Shown in pieces: positions 53,939 to 64,000 of a DNA stretch of 64,000 nt (its first letter is position 1; each line of letters starts with the position of its first letter). The stretch covers positions 71,931,345 through 71,995,344 of the forward strand of contig NC_087065.1 of assembly GCF_963678635.1 (NCBI RefSeq), read 5' to 3'. This DNA comes from Symsagittifera roscoffensis (lineage: Eukaryota > Xenacoelomorpha > Acoela > Convolutidae). The notes beneath the pieces are model-generated. The model searched no databases, had not been told where the DNA came from, and saw nothing but the letters and a program-made list of their open reading frames with translations. Both the position numbers and the translations under genes were made by a program.

Positions 53939-55640
53939 GTCGTTTGAGTTGAGGTTTGCGATGATCGATCTCATCCGAACTCGACCCGTGACTTGTGCCT
54001 GAGTTTCGTAGTTGAGTTACTTGGCTGTTTTTTTTTTACCTCCCGTGCAAGTATAATTTATGATTGGGTCAAACTTCGCAAATATTTTTCAGCGAAGTCC
54101 TTGTCTTCCGAAATCTCACGACGTATTGCTCATTAAGATTGCTTCTCAGATAGTTTTTTTTTTAATTTTGTTAGCAACTGTATCGAGACCTCAGTGGATA
54201 CGAAATAAGGCTTAATTGATACTTGAATCTATTACAGTCTTTCCTGTAAGGATAAAGTCAAACACGGGGTCTTATGCTATAAGAGATACCTCGACTAAAT
54301 AATGAATAATCAACAAACCCGATTTGGACGTACAGAGTCTTTATGGCTATAGCTTGAAATCATGGCAATTCGGTACTGGTGTAAAATTGGAAATATATGT
54401 TAAATGATATTTGATCCTTAAAAAATCACAAAAAAAACTTAAAAAATACTAAATAACTTCAGGTAAGAACCAATTTCAGAGCTTACAAGTTTTTCGATTT
54501 TTATTTTAGATTATCTCATTTGAAAAATATTGATAATTTAAAAATTTTATTGTACACTAAAATGTATAGACAAGGGCAAAAAAACCATGCTAATGCAAAG
54601 TTTCTTGACATTGAGATAAAAAACAACTAACAATCAATTTAATCTAGATTTTTCAAATTAAATATATTTGATACAAATAGGCAACAAAAGAACAATTTTC
54701 TGAAAAAATAAAAAAACACATCTTTAGTTGTTGTTTTATTTGACAGTGAATGGAAAATTTACTTGCCAGTATTACTTATTTCCAACCAAAGTTTGGGAGA
54801 AAACTACTGTCATCAAATAAATAAAATCAAAGCTTACATAAAAAAAAATAAAAAAGAGCCAAGTCGAATTATAAAAAACTTATTATCCTTTACATCATTG
54901 CAGGGGTGGATCTAGGATTTTCTCGAGAGGGGGGGGGGGCAGATTTTCCAAAAATTAATTTTGTTGACCTTTTTTTAGGTAGACCACATTGATTTTCCGA
55001 GCTCTCTTGATTTTCCGAGCTCTCAAAGCATTACAAAGACCCTGTTTTAGTCAAATTTTCTGCGCCTCAGGCAAAATTTAGAAAAAACAGGCAATTCTTA
55101 AGAAGCCATTTTTAGGCGTTTTTTAGAAAATTTTGACCAAAACTTGCTTTTTTTCGGCGCGCACTCCCTTCTCAAAATTAGCATATATTGGCACCGAAGG
55201 CGCCTTTAGAAAATTTTTAGAGTCCATAGCCAAAAATGGACTTTTCAAAATAGTACAAAGGGGGACCCTTTGAAACGGGAGGGGGTCGAATCCCTGAATT
55301 TTGTACCAGTTTTTGTACATGGCGAAAATAGCAAATGACGAATAGGCAGGCATAAAAGAGCAGAAAACATTGCCAGATCAAAATTTCATTAAAAATATAA
55401 ACCAACACTAGATTGCCTCAAGTAGAGTAAATTTTGAGAAAAGCAAATGATAAAATAGAAATAGCCTTGAAACCAACTACAAAGCAGCAATAAGCCGGCA
55501 AAGTTTTGGCGGACAACCGTTGAGTAAAAAAAATTGTGGTTCAAGGAATACAAAAATTGCCTATTTTACTACTTTCACATTTCAAATCACGAAATATGAG
55601 GCATTTGAGTCTAGGTCTGGTGGGGGTGGCTTCTCATAGA

Positions 55641-56250
55641 GTAATTTCGATTAAGAGTACACCGTCATTTTGTTACTCTTTTTTCGGGCGGATAGGTTTG
55701 TACAACTTCCTAGTCAAATATCAATACTAATCTTACTCTTTTATTTTGTTTTTCCTTGTCTCAATAGATCCAGAGATGCACTGGTTTATTGCGGAGTTAG
55801 AGGAGAGAAGGAAGTAACTGATTTCAATCTTTAGTATTAACTCTCTGACTGAAACTAAGAATAGTTTCAGCTCAACAAGCATCGTAATTTTTAGTCCTGG
55901 ACCATGATTGATAAGTTATTAATTTTTGCTGCCAAAAATATCAAAGTATAAAATAAATACTTCTTTTAAACTGGTTCCACATTGAAAGCAGTAAGACAAA
56001 AACTGAACTTTAAAAAATGAACAAATTTTGCAATAAGAAAAACCGCAAAGACAAAAGCATAAACACTTTGCGCGAACAGGTCCGTTTGGGTTCCACTTTT
56101 TAGCAAACAAGTGTCAAATGTTGCTCTACGCCAACTTCGCAACTTAGCAACCCGTAAACGTTGCTCAACATAAAACGAAGAAACAACACGTAACTTTTTC
56201 ACGTGAATACGATGTGAAAAAAAATTTAACGATGAAAAAATTGACGTCCG
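55641..56250. other. Intergenic DNA, no gene seen
   Basis: Short frames only. No feature recognised. Confidence 0.4.
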
Positions 56251-56620
56251 ATTAGAATTATTTGCCGGCGCGAAAGTAACAAGGATAGCCGGTTGCTGTG
56301 CAAGTAGCTCAGAATGTTCCGACCATATTCTTGATATGTTAGTTTTTCTTTTTTTTTATCTAAGTGACTTTATTCTGCACAGTGTGATTATAAGATCTGA
56401 ATTAAAAACTAGAAATTAAGCATATTCGACAGGCACAGTAAAAAAAGGCGAATTGAACAACATTTTTGTAGAAAACTGACAATGAAAAATTCGTTAAAAA
56501 ATCAAAAAATATTAATTTTTTTGCATAAATTTTTTGAATATTGGAAGTTTTTTATTCTCAAAATGGCGCTGAGAAAACTTCAAAAACTAACTTAAATTCA
56601 TTGAAAGTATTTTTCACGGC
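56251..56620. repeat. Third, strongly diverged copy of part of the 3.95 kb unit
   Basis: The blocks AACAAGGATAGCCGGTT, GTGCAAGTAGCTCAGAATGTT, GTGCGA-type, and 'ggaagttttttattctcaaaatggcgct' follow the same order as 48085-48340 and 52070-52360 but with many changes. This shows the repeat family is older than the tandem duplication. Confidence 0.6.
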
Positions 56621-56857
56621 CTTAGTTAAGCATAAAAAAGTTAATGTAAGTCTGGCAGAGCTCGCTTTACTTTTCGAATTTAGGTTTAAATTTTTTGTTT
56701 TGAAGCGTAAGTTCGAAAAATAAAGCAAGCTGGCAGGCTTACATTAGCTTTTTATGCTTAATTTAAGCCGTGAAAAACATTTTCAATGAAATAAGTTAGT
56801 TTTTGGAGTTATTACAGCGCCTTTTTTGGCAATCAAAAATTTCCAAAATTCAAAAAA
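56531..56857. repeat. Large imperfect palindrome, about 330 bp
   Basis: The left arm 56531-56685 is the inverted complement of 56705-56857. Paired blocks include TTTTTGAAT, GGCGCT/AGCGCC, CAAAAACTAACTT/AAGTTAGTTTTTGGAG, TTTTTCACGG/CCGTGAAAAA, TAAGCATAAAAA/TTTTTATGCTTA and TTCGAA. The centre lies near 56696. RNA or single-stranded DNA from it could form a long hairpin. Confidence 0.85.
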
Positions 56858-57099
56858 ACAAAATCATGACAAATAGTGAGTTTTGCAATTTTCGAAAAAA
56901 TCAATTTTTTTCTATGCTGCAATATCTTTTAAAAAGTGTGTTAACGTCGTTCGAACCAAAACGGCTTAAGTATGATGTATTAGTCAACCCATTCCGATGA
57001 TTACTTGTGGTAGTTCACACAAAAAAAATGGAAAAAAAAGGAAGAAGTTAATGGCCGGAACAAAAATATTTTCTGGATACGGTACTGCACCACTCAATT

Positions 57100-58539
57100 A
57101 TTCCAACTCGGACATTAGTTATTTACAAACTGCTACTATAAGTACCTGACCATTTTTGTTCTGATGAGTAAGTGAATGTTTTCTGAAATTGGCGTCAATT
57201 AATTAATTCGAGTTAAAATTTCTGTTTGAATTGTCAATAAACCTTACACAAATAATGGGTTTGCAGTCATCTGCCAGGTCGCTGAAAAAAAAAAAAAAGT
57301 AAAATTCACTCGAATGTAAAGTTCTTCCCCATTTTCAGTGGTTGGAACAATAAATTTACCTAAACGGAAAACCAAAGTTTTTCATCGAAAACTTTTTAGT
57401 TCTGACTGAGCTTTCAGCAAAACAAAAAGCAAAGCTTCGCATATCTTGATATCGGTCTTGACTCGAATATCCACACAAACAAAAAGAGACAAATAATGTT
57501 TTTGTTGTTGTTAAAAAAAAGAAAACTATTCAGCAGGAAAAGTTTTTCAGGCATTTTTGAAAACAGCAAAATTTTGAAATATTTGACTACTTTCCGTAAA
57601 AAAAGCAACTGCCAGCGGAAACTCTGCAAAAAAAATTAAAATCTAAGCTGCACAAGTAGCTTGACATTTCAAAAGTAACAAAATAACAGGATATCAGAGC
57701 AAAAATTACATGAAAAAATAAAGCAAGACACATTTCTTGAGCACTAAAAGCTAGAATTAGTTCCGTTGAAAATTGACTTTACATATGGAAAACTTCGCAA
57801 ATGCAGCAATAACTTGATACTGGTTTCGCAGAAAAATCTTTAGCCTAATACAAGCCCTATTGAGAAAATTGATCGCTTGATATATATAGCAAATATACAA
57901 ATATACAGACTACATCCTTTTTGGCATCAGAAATAAACTTTGTTACTAATTGGTTTAGACAAATTTAAAGTAAACCCAAATTGAAGCAAAGAAATGGGTT
58001 TAATTAAACCAAAAACAAACATCGTCAACACAAAATCATGTAATCGGTTTTCAATTTTCAGAAAGAAAATTACAAAATTAGCGAAAATGACTTGATTTTG
58101 ACTTTTAATCAGCTAAGAATTTATCCGGGGTTAATTTAAAAAATTATTCAATCGCAATTTTAAAATTGGACGATGACAGTTGCGTTCATTTTTAATGACT
58201 TTCAAAAACTGCAAGAAAACTGAATTTGCAATGCAAGAGGCTAAGTTTTGGGCTCTGTTTCTAATCTGTCCTGGAAAAAAAACTATGGATTCAAACAAAC
58301 GTTATAAGTTTCCATAAAAAAAATTCAACGTTCAAACTTAAAATTTTTTTGTAAGTGTTGATTTTGCTTTTTTCAAGCTTTTTTTGTATTTATCTATTAA
58401 AAAAATAACCTCGGAAGCTTTTTGACTCAAAGCAGCAAAAATTTTGAAAAAAACTGCTTTGACAAACGGTTCTTTCGAGAAACGTTACCGAGGAAAAATT
58501 TTGAACACCAAGTACAAAAGGCATAATAAATTGATTATA
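57100..58539. other. Intergenic DNA, no gene seen
   Basis: AT-rich, many homopolymer runs, no convincing frame. ATGGATTCAAACAAACGTTA at 58285 recurs at 59627. Confidence 0.5.
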
Positions 58540-58576
58540 CAGAGGCAAAGCAGAGTTTCGCATCACTTGAGATGCA
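58540..58576. repeat. GCGAAGC-hairpin dispersed repeat, diverged copy
   Basis: AGAGGCAAAGCAGAGTTTCGCATCACTTGAGATGC, related to the copies at 6181, 13334, 60903 and 63564. Confidence 0.6.
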
Positions 58577-58775
58577 GAAAAATCGAAGTCATGAAGAAAC
58601 GAAAACAATTGATTATGCTGCTAAGTTTTAATTTGACACCAATCAATGTTTTATCTGGCTGCATTGCGTTAAATTGCTCGAAGAACAAGCACTGAAATTT
58701 TTTAGTGAAAAAGTCTGAGAAAGGTTTTAGTGTATTTCAAAACCTTGCAACCAACTTTTGAAAAATAATGAGAAA

Positions 58776-59612
<837 letters not shown>

Positions 59613-59693
59613 GTATTCAAAAAATTATGGATTCAAACAAACGTTAAAAAGTCTAGTTCCCGTAAATAAGACACTTGTTGTGGCAAGTTTAAG

Positions 59694-59891
59694 ATGAGTT
59701 ATTTAGATTTAAAAAAACCATGCTTCGAAAAAAAACCAACAAAAAAACCTGGACCCGGAAATAGTTATGCATTTGGAAAAAAAAGTGATCGGGCAAAAGT
59801 TAAGACGAAAATAACTGAACCGAAAATATGCCATTTTTCTATAAAATTATTTGAAAACAAGAAAAAGTACCAAATAAGAACAAAAAAGTAA
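59694..59891 (+). other. Lysine-rich open frame, 65 codons, doubtful
   Basis: MSYLDLKKPCFEKKPTKKPG... has no known domain. Its composition follows the A-rich DNA. Probably chance. Confidence 0.15.
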
Positions 59892-59899
59892 TACTTGCA

Positions 59900-60900
59900 A
59901 ATTTCAAGAAATAGACCATGGCAGCACGTGAAACTGACCGTGATAGTAAGAAAATTTGTTTACGGGAATTTGATATTTTTGAGCTTTTTTCAACTTTAGA
60001 GTAGTGAAAAAAGAGTGAAAACTAGTCTTACCACAGGAAAACTATTTTCAAACCTTCATTTAGCGATCCTTTGGCAATATATCATTTAAACAAATCCTGT
60101 ACAAAAAATTTTTTTATTTCATTTTTTGAAGACAACTGTTGTCGATTAAACCTAATTCTCTCAATATTTTGGACTGAAAAATGTGACTCTTTGGTGGAAA
60201 AGAGTTTTTGCATTGGGTCCTTTATTCACTGCGTCTTCAAACGATTTGCACGATAGTTGGCTGTTTCAAACATTCTCATTGAAGTGTTGGCTATTTCCGC
60301 GCAGCTTTTATCTAACATGTTTGATGCTATTTTCGAACAAGTAAAGCGAGCAAATAGATGTGAAAATTTTGGTTTTATTTTTCCCAGAAAAATAGTCTTC
60401 AATTAGCGCTTTTAAGCAATATTTTTCAAATCAATGTTTTTCAAAGCAATATTTTAATCGAAAAATTTTTCTGCATACAATTGGAAGAAAAAAAGTTTTC
60501 GGAAATTTTGTCTTCGAATCATTTTCAGGAAATTTGTTGTCAATTGTGACTATTTCATTAACAAGTTACGCCTTTTAATGATTTTCATGTCACTCCAAAT
60601 GTGTTTGTTTAATGAATGTTTTTGAAAAACCTTGTGGTATTTGTACAGCAACCGGCTATTCTTGTTTCTATCAACTTCAATGGCATTTTCACAATGCAAA
60701 ATCAACAAAATAACTGATTTCTTGGATTTACGTAATAAGAAAAAGAATTGATGCATTGAAATGGTATAACTCAGTACGACAACTAAGTATAAAATAAAAT
60801 GAAACATGTATAAATTTTCTCATTTTAAAACATCACAGTTTAAATTCAACTAATTTCTTAATTTGGTTACCAAAGCTAAGAAAAACAATTTATTTGTTTA
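59900..60900. other. Intergenic DNA, no gene seen
   Basis: AT-rich; no convincing frame or repeat other than short homopolymers. Confidence 0.5.
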
Positions 60901-60902
60901 CA

Positions 60903-60940
60903 AAGAGGCGGAGCTGAGCTTTGCACCACTTGTGATACAA
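60903..60940. repeat. GCGAAGC-hairpin dispersed repeat
   Basis: AGAGGCGGAGCTGAGCTTTGC followed by ACCACTTGTGATAC. Confidence 0.7.
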
Positions 60941-61189
60941 ATATAAATGTTATGAAAATCAGCCGAAAAAAAAATAGTTTCGGTCAATAAAAACTGGAGC
61001 AAAAGCCCAAAATATCCAGAAAAAAACTGCCTGCACCATTAGAAAATATGAGAAAAGCTTTGGAAATCCTATAACGAAGATAAGTTTTCAACAAAAATCC
61101 TTTTTGCGGAACTAAGCAGACGAAAATAAGCAGGCAACAGACAATAATCTAAATTAGCCAAAATTTTCTATTTTCAAGAAAAACAAGTC

Positions 61190-61265
61190 TCAGCTGTAAT
61201 CGAACTCCCTGGCATTGTCATCTCAAGCATGGGTAATACAGTATTTTGGAATCAAGCCGAACCAT
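61190..61265 (-). repeat. tRNA-derived SINE-like segment, diverged copy
   Basis: The minus strand has TGCTTGAGATGACAATGCCA then GAGTTCGATTACAGC, which aligns with the clearer copy at 61342-61425. Confidence 0.45.
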
Positions 61266-61341
61266 CGAGTTATGGGATCTAAGCCGACAAAAATAAACAG
61301 ACGGATAACAATCCGAAAAAGCACAAAAACTCTAGTTTGCA

Positions 61342-61425
61342 AAAAAGGCTCGGCCGGATTCGAATAGCTAATCTTTGCCATCTCAAGCAGTTGTTTTACC
61401 TCTACGCCAGTTCCGCCGGATGGTT
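61342..61425 (-). repeat. tRNA-derived SINE-like segment
   Basis: The minus strand has an A-box TGGCGTAGAGGTAAAACA, a TTGAGAT anticodon-loop-like segment and a B-box TATTCGAATCC, with tRNA spacing but unpaired acceptor arms. This is the expected layout of a tRNA-derived SINE head. Confidence 0.6.
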
Positions 61426-61429
61426 GATT

Positions 61430-63106
61430 GGATTGGAATTTATAATTACCTAACGATGACAAAGCCGAAAAAAACCTGAACAGAAACCTTTTATGCGGAA
61501 CAGAAATTCAGAAACATTATCAACTTATAAAAAATGTCAAGTCATTTTTCCTGTCAAAGCACACAAAAACATTTTTGGACGTAACGACGCAAAATATGTG
61601 GCCACTGAGTCGATATCAAAAAATCGGTCCAAGCTGGTTAAATTACAACCAATGTGAAAAGCAAATTTTGATTCGGCCGGATTTTTAAAAAGCTAAATTC
61701 AACTGCAGTTTAAATTGTTTACAGCTAAAACAAACGGTTCTTATATATAGCAAGTAAGCCGAAAAAATATAAGCAGACAAAAGATAGGCCGTACTTGTTT
61801 TGAACCGGAACAACAATTACTGTTTGAAAATCCACTTTCGAAACTAGAACTAGGTTTATCGTGACAGTAACACTTTTGCTGTTCAATTGTGGAGTTTGCC
61901 TTACTTCTAACAAAAGAACAGAACTCAACTTAAAAAGAAAACAAGACGAGAAAAAGCGAAAATTACTTTTCTGGAAAAAAACATCATCACGACCCATATA
62001 ACAGTTTTTACGTGCATCATTTTTTTTAATAATGCAATTTGAGGGCAATTTTTCCAGGTTTGATGTCAGTTATTCAACAGCTTTCAATTCCAACCACTAT
62101 CTTCTTTTCTCTCCACGCACATGATAATCCAATGAAGAGACATGAACATTATATCAGTGAAGCATGCTTAAGCTCAGTGCGCGAAAATACTTCAAATATA
62201 CCAGACTGATTACTATTTATGTCACTGACTGGCCTTTTACATGTACCTCTTTGGAACGTCTACTATAATAACCAGCTCTTTCAATAAACATTATTTATGT
62301 ATGCTTATTTTGGTGGGCTATTGAATCAAAAGTCTTCAATTTTAATGAAATAGTATTTCGAATAAAAATTTCTAATAATGGTCTCAAATTAAAACAAACT
62401 TTTTAAAATAATTTGTTTCTTTTTTTTTTGTAACACTGTAACAGTTTTGACATTTTTTTCGGCTATGAGAACTGAGGAAACGCAAATATTTAAAACTGAA
62501 ACTTTCAACTTACCTTTTAAGCAGCGACAGATAATTTACGCTGCGCAATCAGCCTGCTCGAAAAATAAGCAAGTGCTTATTAGGAAAAAAGAAAAGTTCT
62601 GGTTATTATGTTATTTTGACAGTATTTGAAGCTGAAGTAATTATTTTTTTTAAGTGAGTTCAGCTTAAAACTCCAAACCGTATCGGTTGTATTATTCCAA
62701 AAGCCTAGCGATTCATTTCAACACACAGCCAACTGAATGAATTTAATGACAGTTCAATTAGGTAAGAAATTTAAGCGGAATGGATTCTGTCTAGCTGTGT
62801 TCCCGGTTTGAAGAATAACGAGGCTTCATTTTCATTTTTAGAACAGGAAACTCATGTGAAATAGTAGTCAAGGTGCATTGCATTCCGAAGACCATAGATA
62901 GCAGTAAAAAAAAAGCTTAATGATATATTCGAGCTTTCAATTTCATTATAAAAAGAACGCCAACGAAAACTGAATTCAGCTTCACTTCCTGAGTAACAGA
63001 AAAAAAATGCAAACCATTTTTCCATTGAGAAAAAAGGAGCAATTTACACCTTTGAAATCAATCACTCAAAGAAAGCAGTTCAGTTTCAGGTTTCAAGTTT
63101 CACATC
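61430..63106. other. Intergenic DNA with dispersed repeats, no gene seen
   Basis: Contains a copy of the 180-bp repeat near 61550 ('aaagcacacaaaaacattttt' to 'gtggccactgagtcgatatc') and several 'aagccgaaaaaa' motifs. The frames (for example 61725-62048 minus) have no recognisable domain. Confidence 0.5.
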
Positions 63107-63532
63107 TCAGGCCGAGGTAGTTTTCGATTTGCGCGTTTTCACTGTGTTCGTCGCACAAAACATAGTGCATGCCTTAATTCGGGCAGCTTTTGCCAAATTC
63201 ATGTCTTTCAAGAAATTTATTCCTGCTTCATATGCCTTCCTATTCGCTCGTCTAGGACCAGTCATGGACTCTCCCTTTCGAGTAATTTTGCCCGTCTTTG
63301 TTTCGGCCTGTCGAACCAAGACGATTTTGTTCTTTTTACAGAGCACAGTTAGTTGTTTCTTGTCGACGAAGCCAACTTGGGATCGTTTGTTCACACACTT
63401 CTGGGAGGCAGGGTGCGTTGATATATTCAATTTGGGATCCTTGTATTGTCTTCGGAAGCAGTTCGTCTTCTTAACTACACTCCAGATCAGACTGGAATTG
63501 TTGTTTGTCAATGCGGGGCACTTACGAACCAT
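63107..63532 (-). CDS. rpl28: Probable 60S ribosomal protein L28 (eL28), 141 aa
   Basis: Intact minus-strand frame from ATG 63532 to TGA 63107-63109; family length is about 137. The block LIWSVVKKTNCFRRQY...NISTHPASQKCVNKRSQVGFVDKK (given in part) follows the eL28 pattern 'l.W.vir.ns.F......fstep.Nl....s.ry.Gl..kk'. The basic C-half has the spacing seen in eL28. eL28 is a component of the cytosolic large ribosomal subunit. Immediately upstream of ATCAAAATG the minus strand reads TTTCTTTCTCCAG, a 3' splice site, so a 5' UTR exon (or a spliced leader) probably precedes it. The coding part has no intron. The sequence is divergent, so either a fast-evolving lineage or a retained paralogue is possible. 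Confidence 0.55.
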   Translation of the reverse strand: MVRKCPALTNNNSSLIWSVVKKTNCFRRQYKDPKLNISTHPASQKCVNKRSQVGFVDKKQLTVLCKKNKIVLVRQAETKTGKITRKGESMTGPRRANRKAYEAGINFLKDMNLAKAARIKACTMFCATNTVKTRKSKTTSA

Positions 63533-63546
63533 TTTGATCTGGAGAA
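63533..63546 (-). promoter_or_regulatory. 3' splice acceptor just upstream of the eL28-like ATG
   Basis: On the minus strand a pyrimidine tract TTTCTTTCTC ends in CAG and is followed by ATCAAAATG. It would join a 5' UTR exon or a trans-spliced leader to the coding exon. Confidence 0.5.
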
Positions 63547-63563
63547 AGAAACAATATGAGCAC

Positions 63564-63600
63564 AGAGGCGAAGCTGAGCTTCGCACCACTTGCGATACAA
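63564..63600. repeat. GCGAAGC-hairpin dispersed repeat, best copy
   Basis: AGAGGCGAAGCTGAGCTTCGC then ACCACTTGCGATAC. GCGAAGC-TGA-GCTTCGC... forms a hairpin with a seven-base stem. It lies inside the putative 5' intron of the eL28-like gene. Confidence 0.8.
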
Positions 63601-63649
63601 CTAATTCTGACAAATTAAAAGAAGATAGTGGTGAAAAAACATGCACCAA

Positions 63650-64000
63650 AACAAGAATGCAAAATCACCATCGTAACAAAATTTATCACGCGATGAAGCC
63701 GAAAATACCTTAGCAGAAACTCTTCAAGCCGTAATTTTTTTGTAATTCAGAACTAATTTGAAAATGTTGAAATCGTTCTTCCCTTCATAACACACACAGG
63801 CATACAAAAACCTATTTCGCGCGAAATGAGGCTACTGAGCCGATATGAAATAAGCCGAAACCTATTCAGCCGAAGAAAAAATGAAAATTTAACAAACCGA
63901 AAGGTAAAAAAAAACAACCAACTTAAAAAGTGGGAGGGGACCATTAAAATTGTGTTTATTTGAACCGGCCAAAAAAGCTGATAACAAGTAGGCCGAAATA
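63650..64000. other. Intergenic DNA with a 180-bp repeat copy
   Basis: Contains the repeat series near 63785 ('aacacacacagg', 'gaaatgaggctactgagccgatatg', 'aagccgaaa'). No gene. Confidence 0.5.

Larger units (their letters stand above)
51630..55640. repeat. Second tandem duplication, unit 2 (about 4.0 kb)
   Basis: Copy of 47676-51630 directly adjoining it; ends at 'ggtggcttctcat' near 55640. It has its own TATA box and fold-back element. Confidence 0.95.

Overview
This 64 kb window is AT-rich animal nuclear DNA, and most of it is repeats and mobile elements. An invertebrate is likely: BEL/Pao retrotransposons are known from metazoans, the large DNA transposon carries GT-AG introns, and a probable cytosolic ribosomal protein gene (eL28) lies near the right end. 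I cannot name the phylum. Sizeable host genes are almost absent; the only fairly convincing ones are the eL28-like gene (63107-63532, minus) and possibly a small acylation-motif protein (47355-47624, minus).

Layout. 1-5300: repeat-rich DNA with an unusual cluster of the motif CCCCTCCGGATT, its reverse complement and diverged forms. 5303-19608: a tandem duplication of about 7.15 kb (unit A 5303-12457, unit B 12452-19608). Each unit holds a plus-strand non-LTR-type reverse transcriptase pseudogene and, facing it, a minus-strand BEL/Pao pseudogene. Most inactivating lesions are shared, so both elements were dead before the duplication. 19673-38141: an 18.5 kb Polinton/Maverick with 255-bp terminal inverted repeats, flanked by a 109-bp direct repeat and inserted in the BEL/Pao leader. 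The BEL/Pao primer-binding site lies just outside, at 38381-38399. 38.7-43.8 kb: a tRNA-like sequence and three diverged copies of a 1.4 kb repeat. 43.8-47.3 kb: short repeats and no clear gene. 47.68-55.64 kb: a second, older tandem duplication of about 3.95 kb that starts at a TATA box. 55.6-64 kb: a 330-bp palindrome, a 750-bp three-phase microsatellite bounded by inverted repeats, tRNA-derived SINE-like repeats, a dispersed hairpin repeat and the eL28-like gene.

The Polinton is the coherent biological system here. Its plus strand reads: three small or early ORFs including a DnaQ-like exonuclease candidate, a PC4-like ORF, a small membrane protein, the packaging ATPase, a short basic protein, a low-complexity protein, integrase, penton-like minor capsid protein, basic core protein, double-jelly-roll major capsid protein and adenovirus-type protease. 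A separate 205-residue orphan and the spliced protein-primed DNA polymerase follow. A minus-strand cluster (28723-29837) converges on the capsid block and contains what looks like a PC4-type single-strand DNA-binding protein with an in-frame TAG. The major capsid, core, ATPase and protease frames are open. DNA polymerase, integrase, penton, exonuclease-like and low-complexity genes carry stops or frameshifts, so this copy should not be able to replicate or move by itself.
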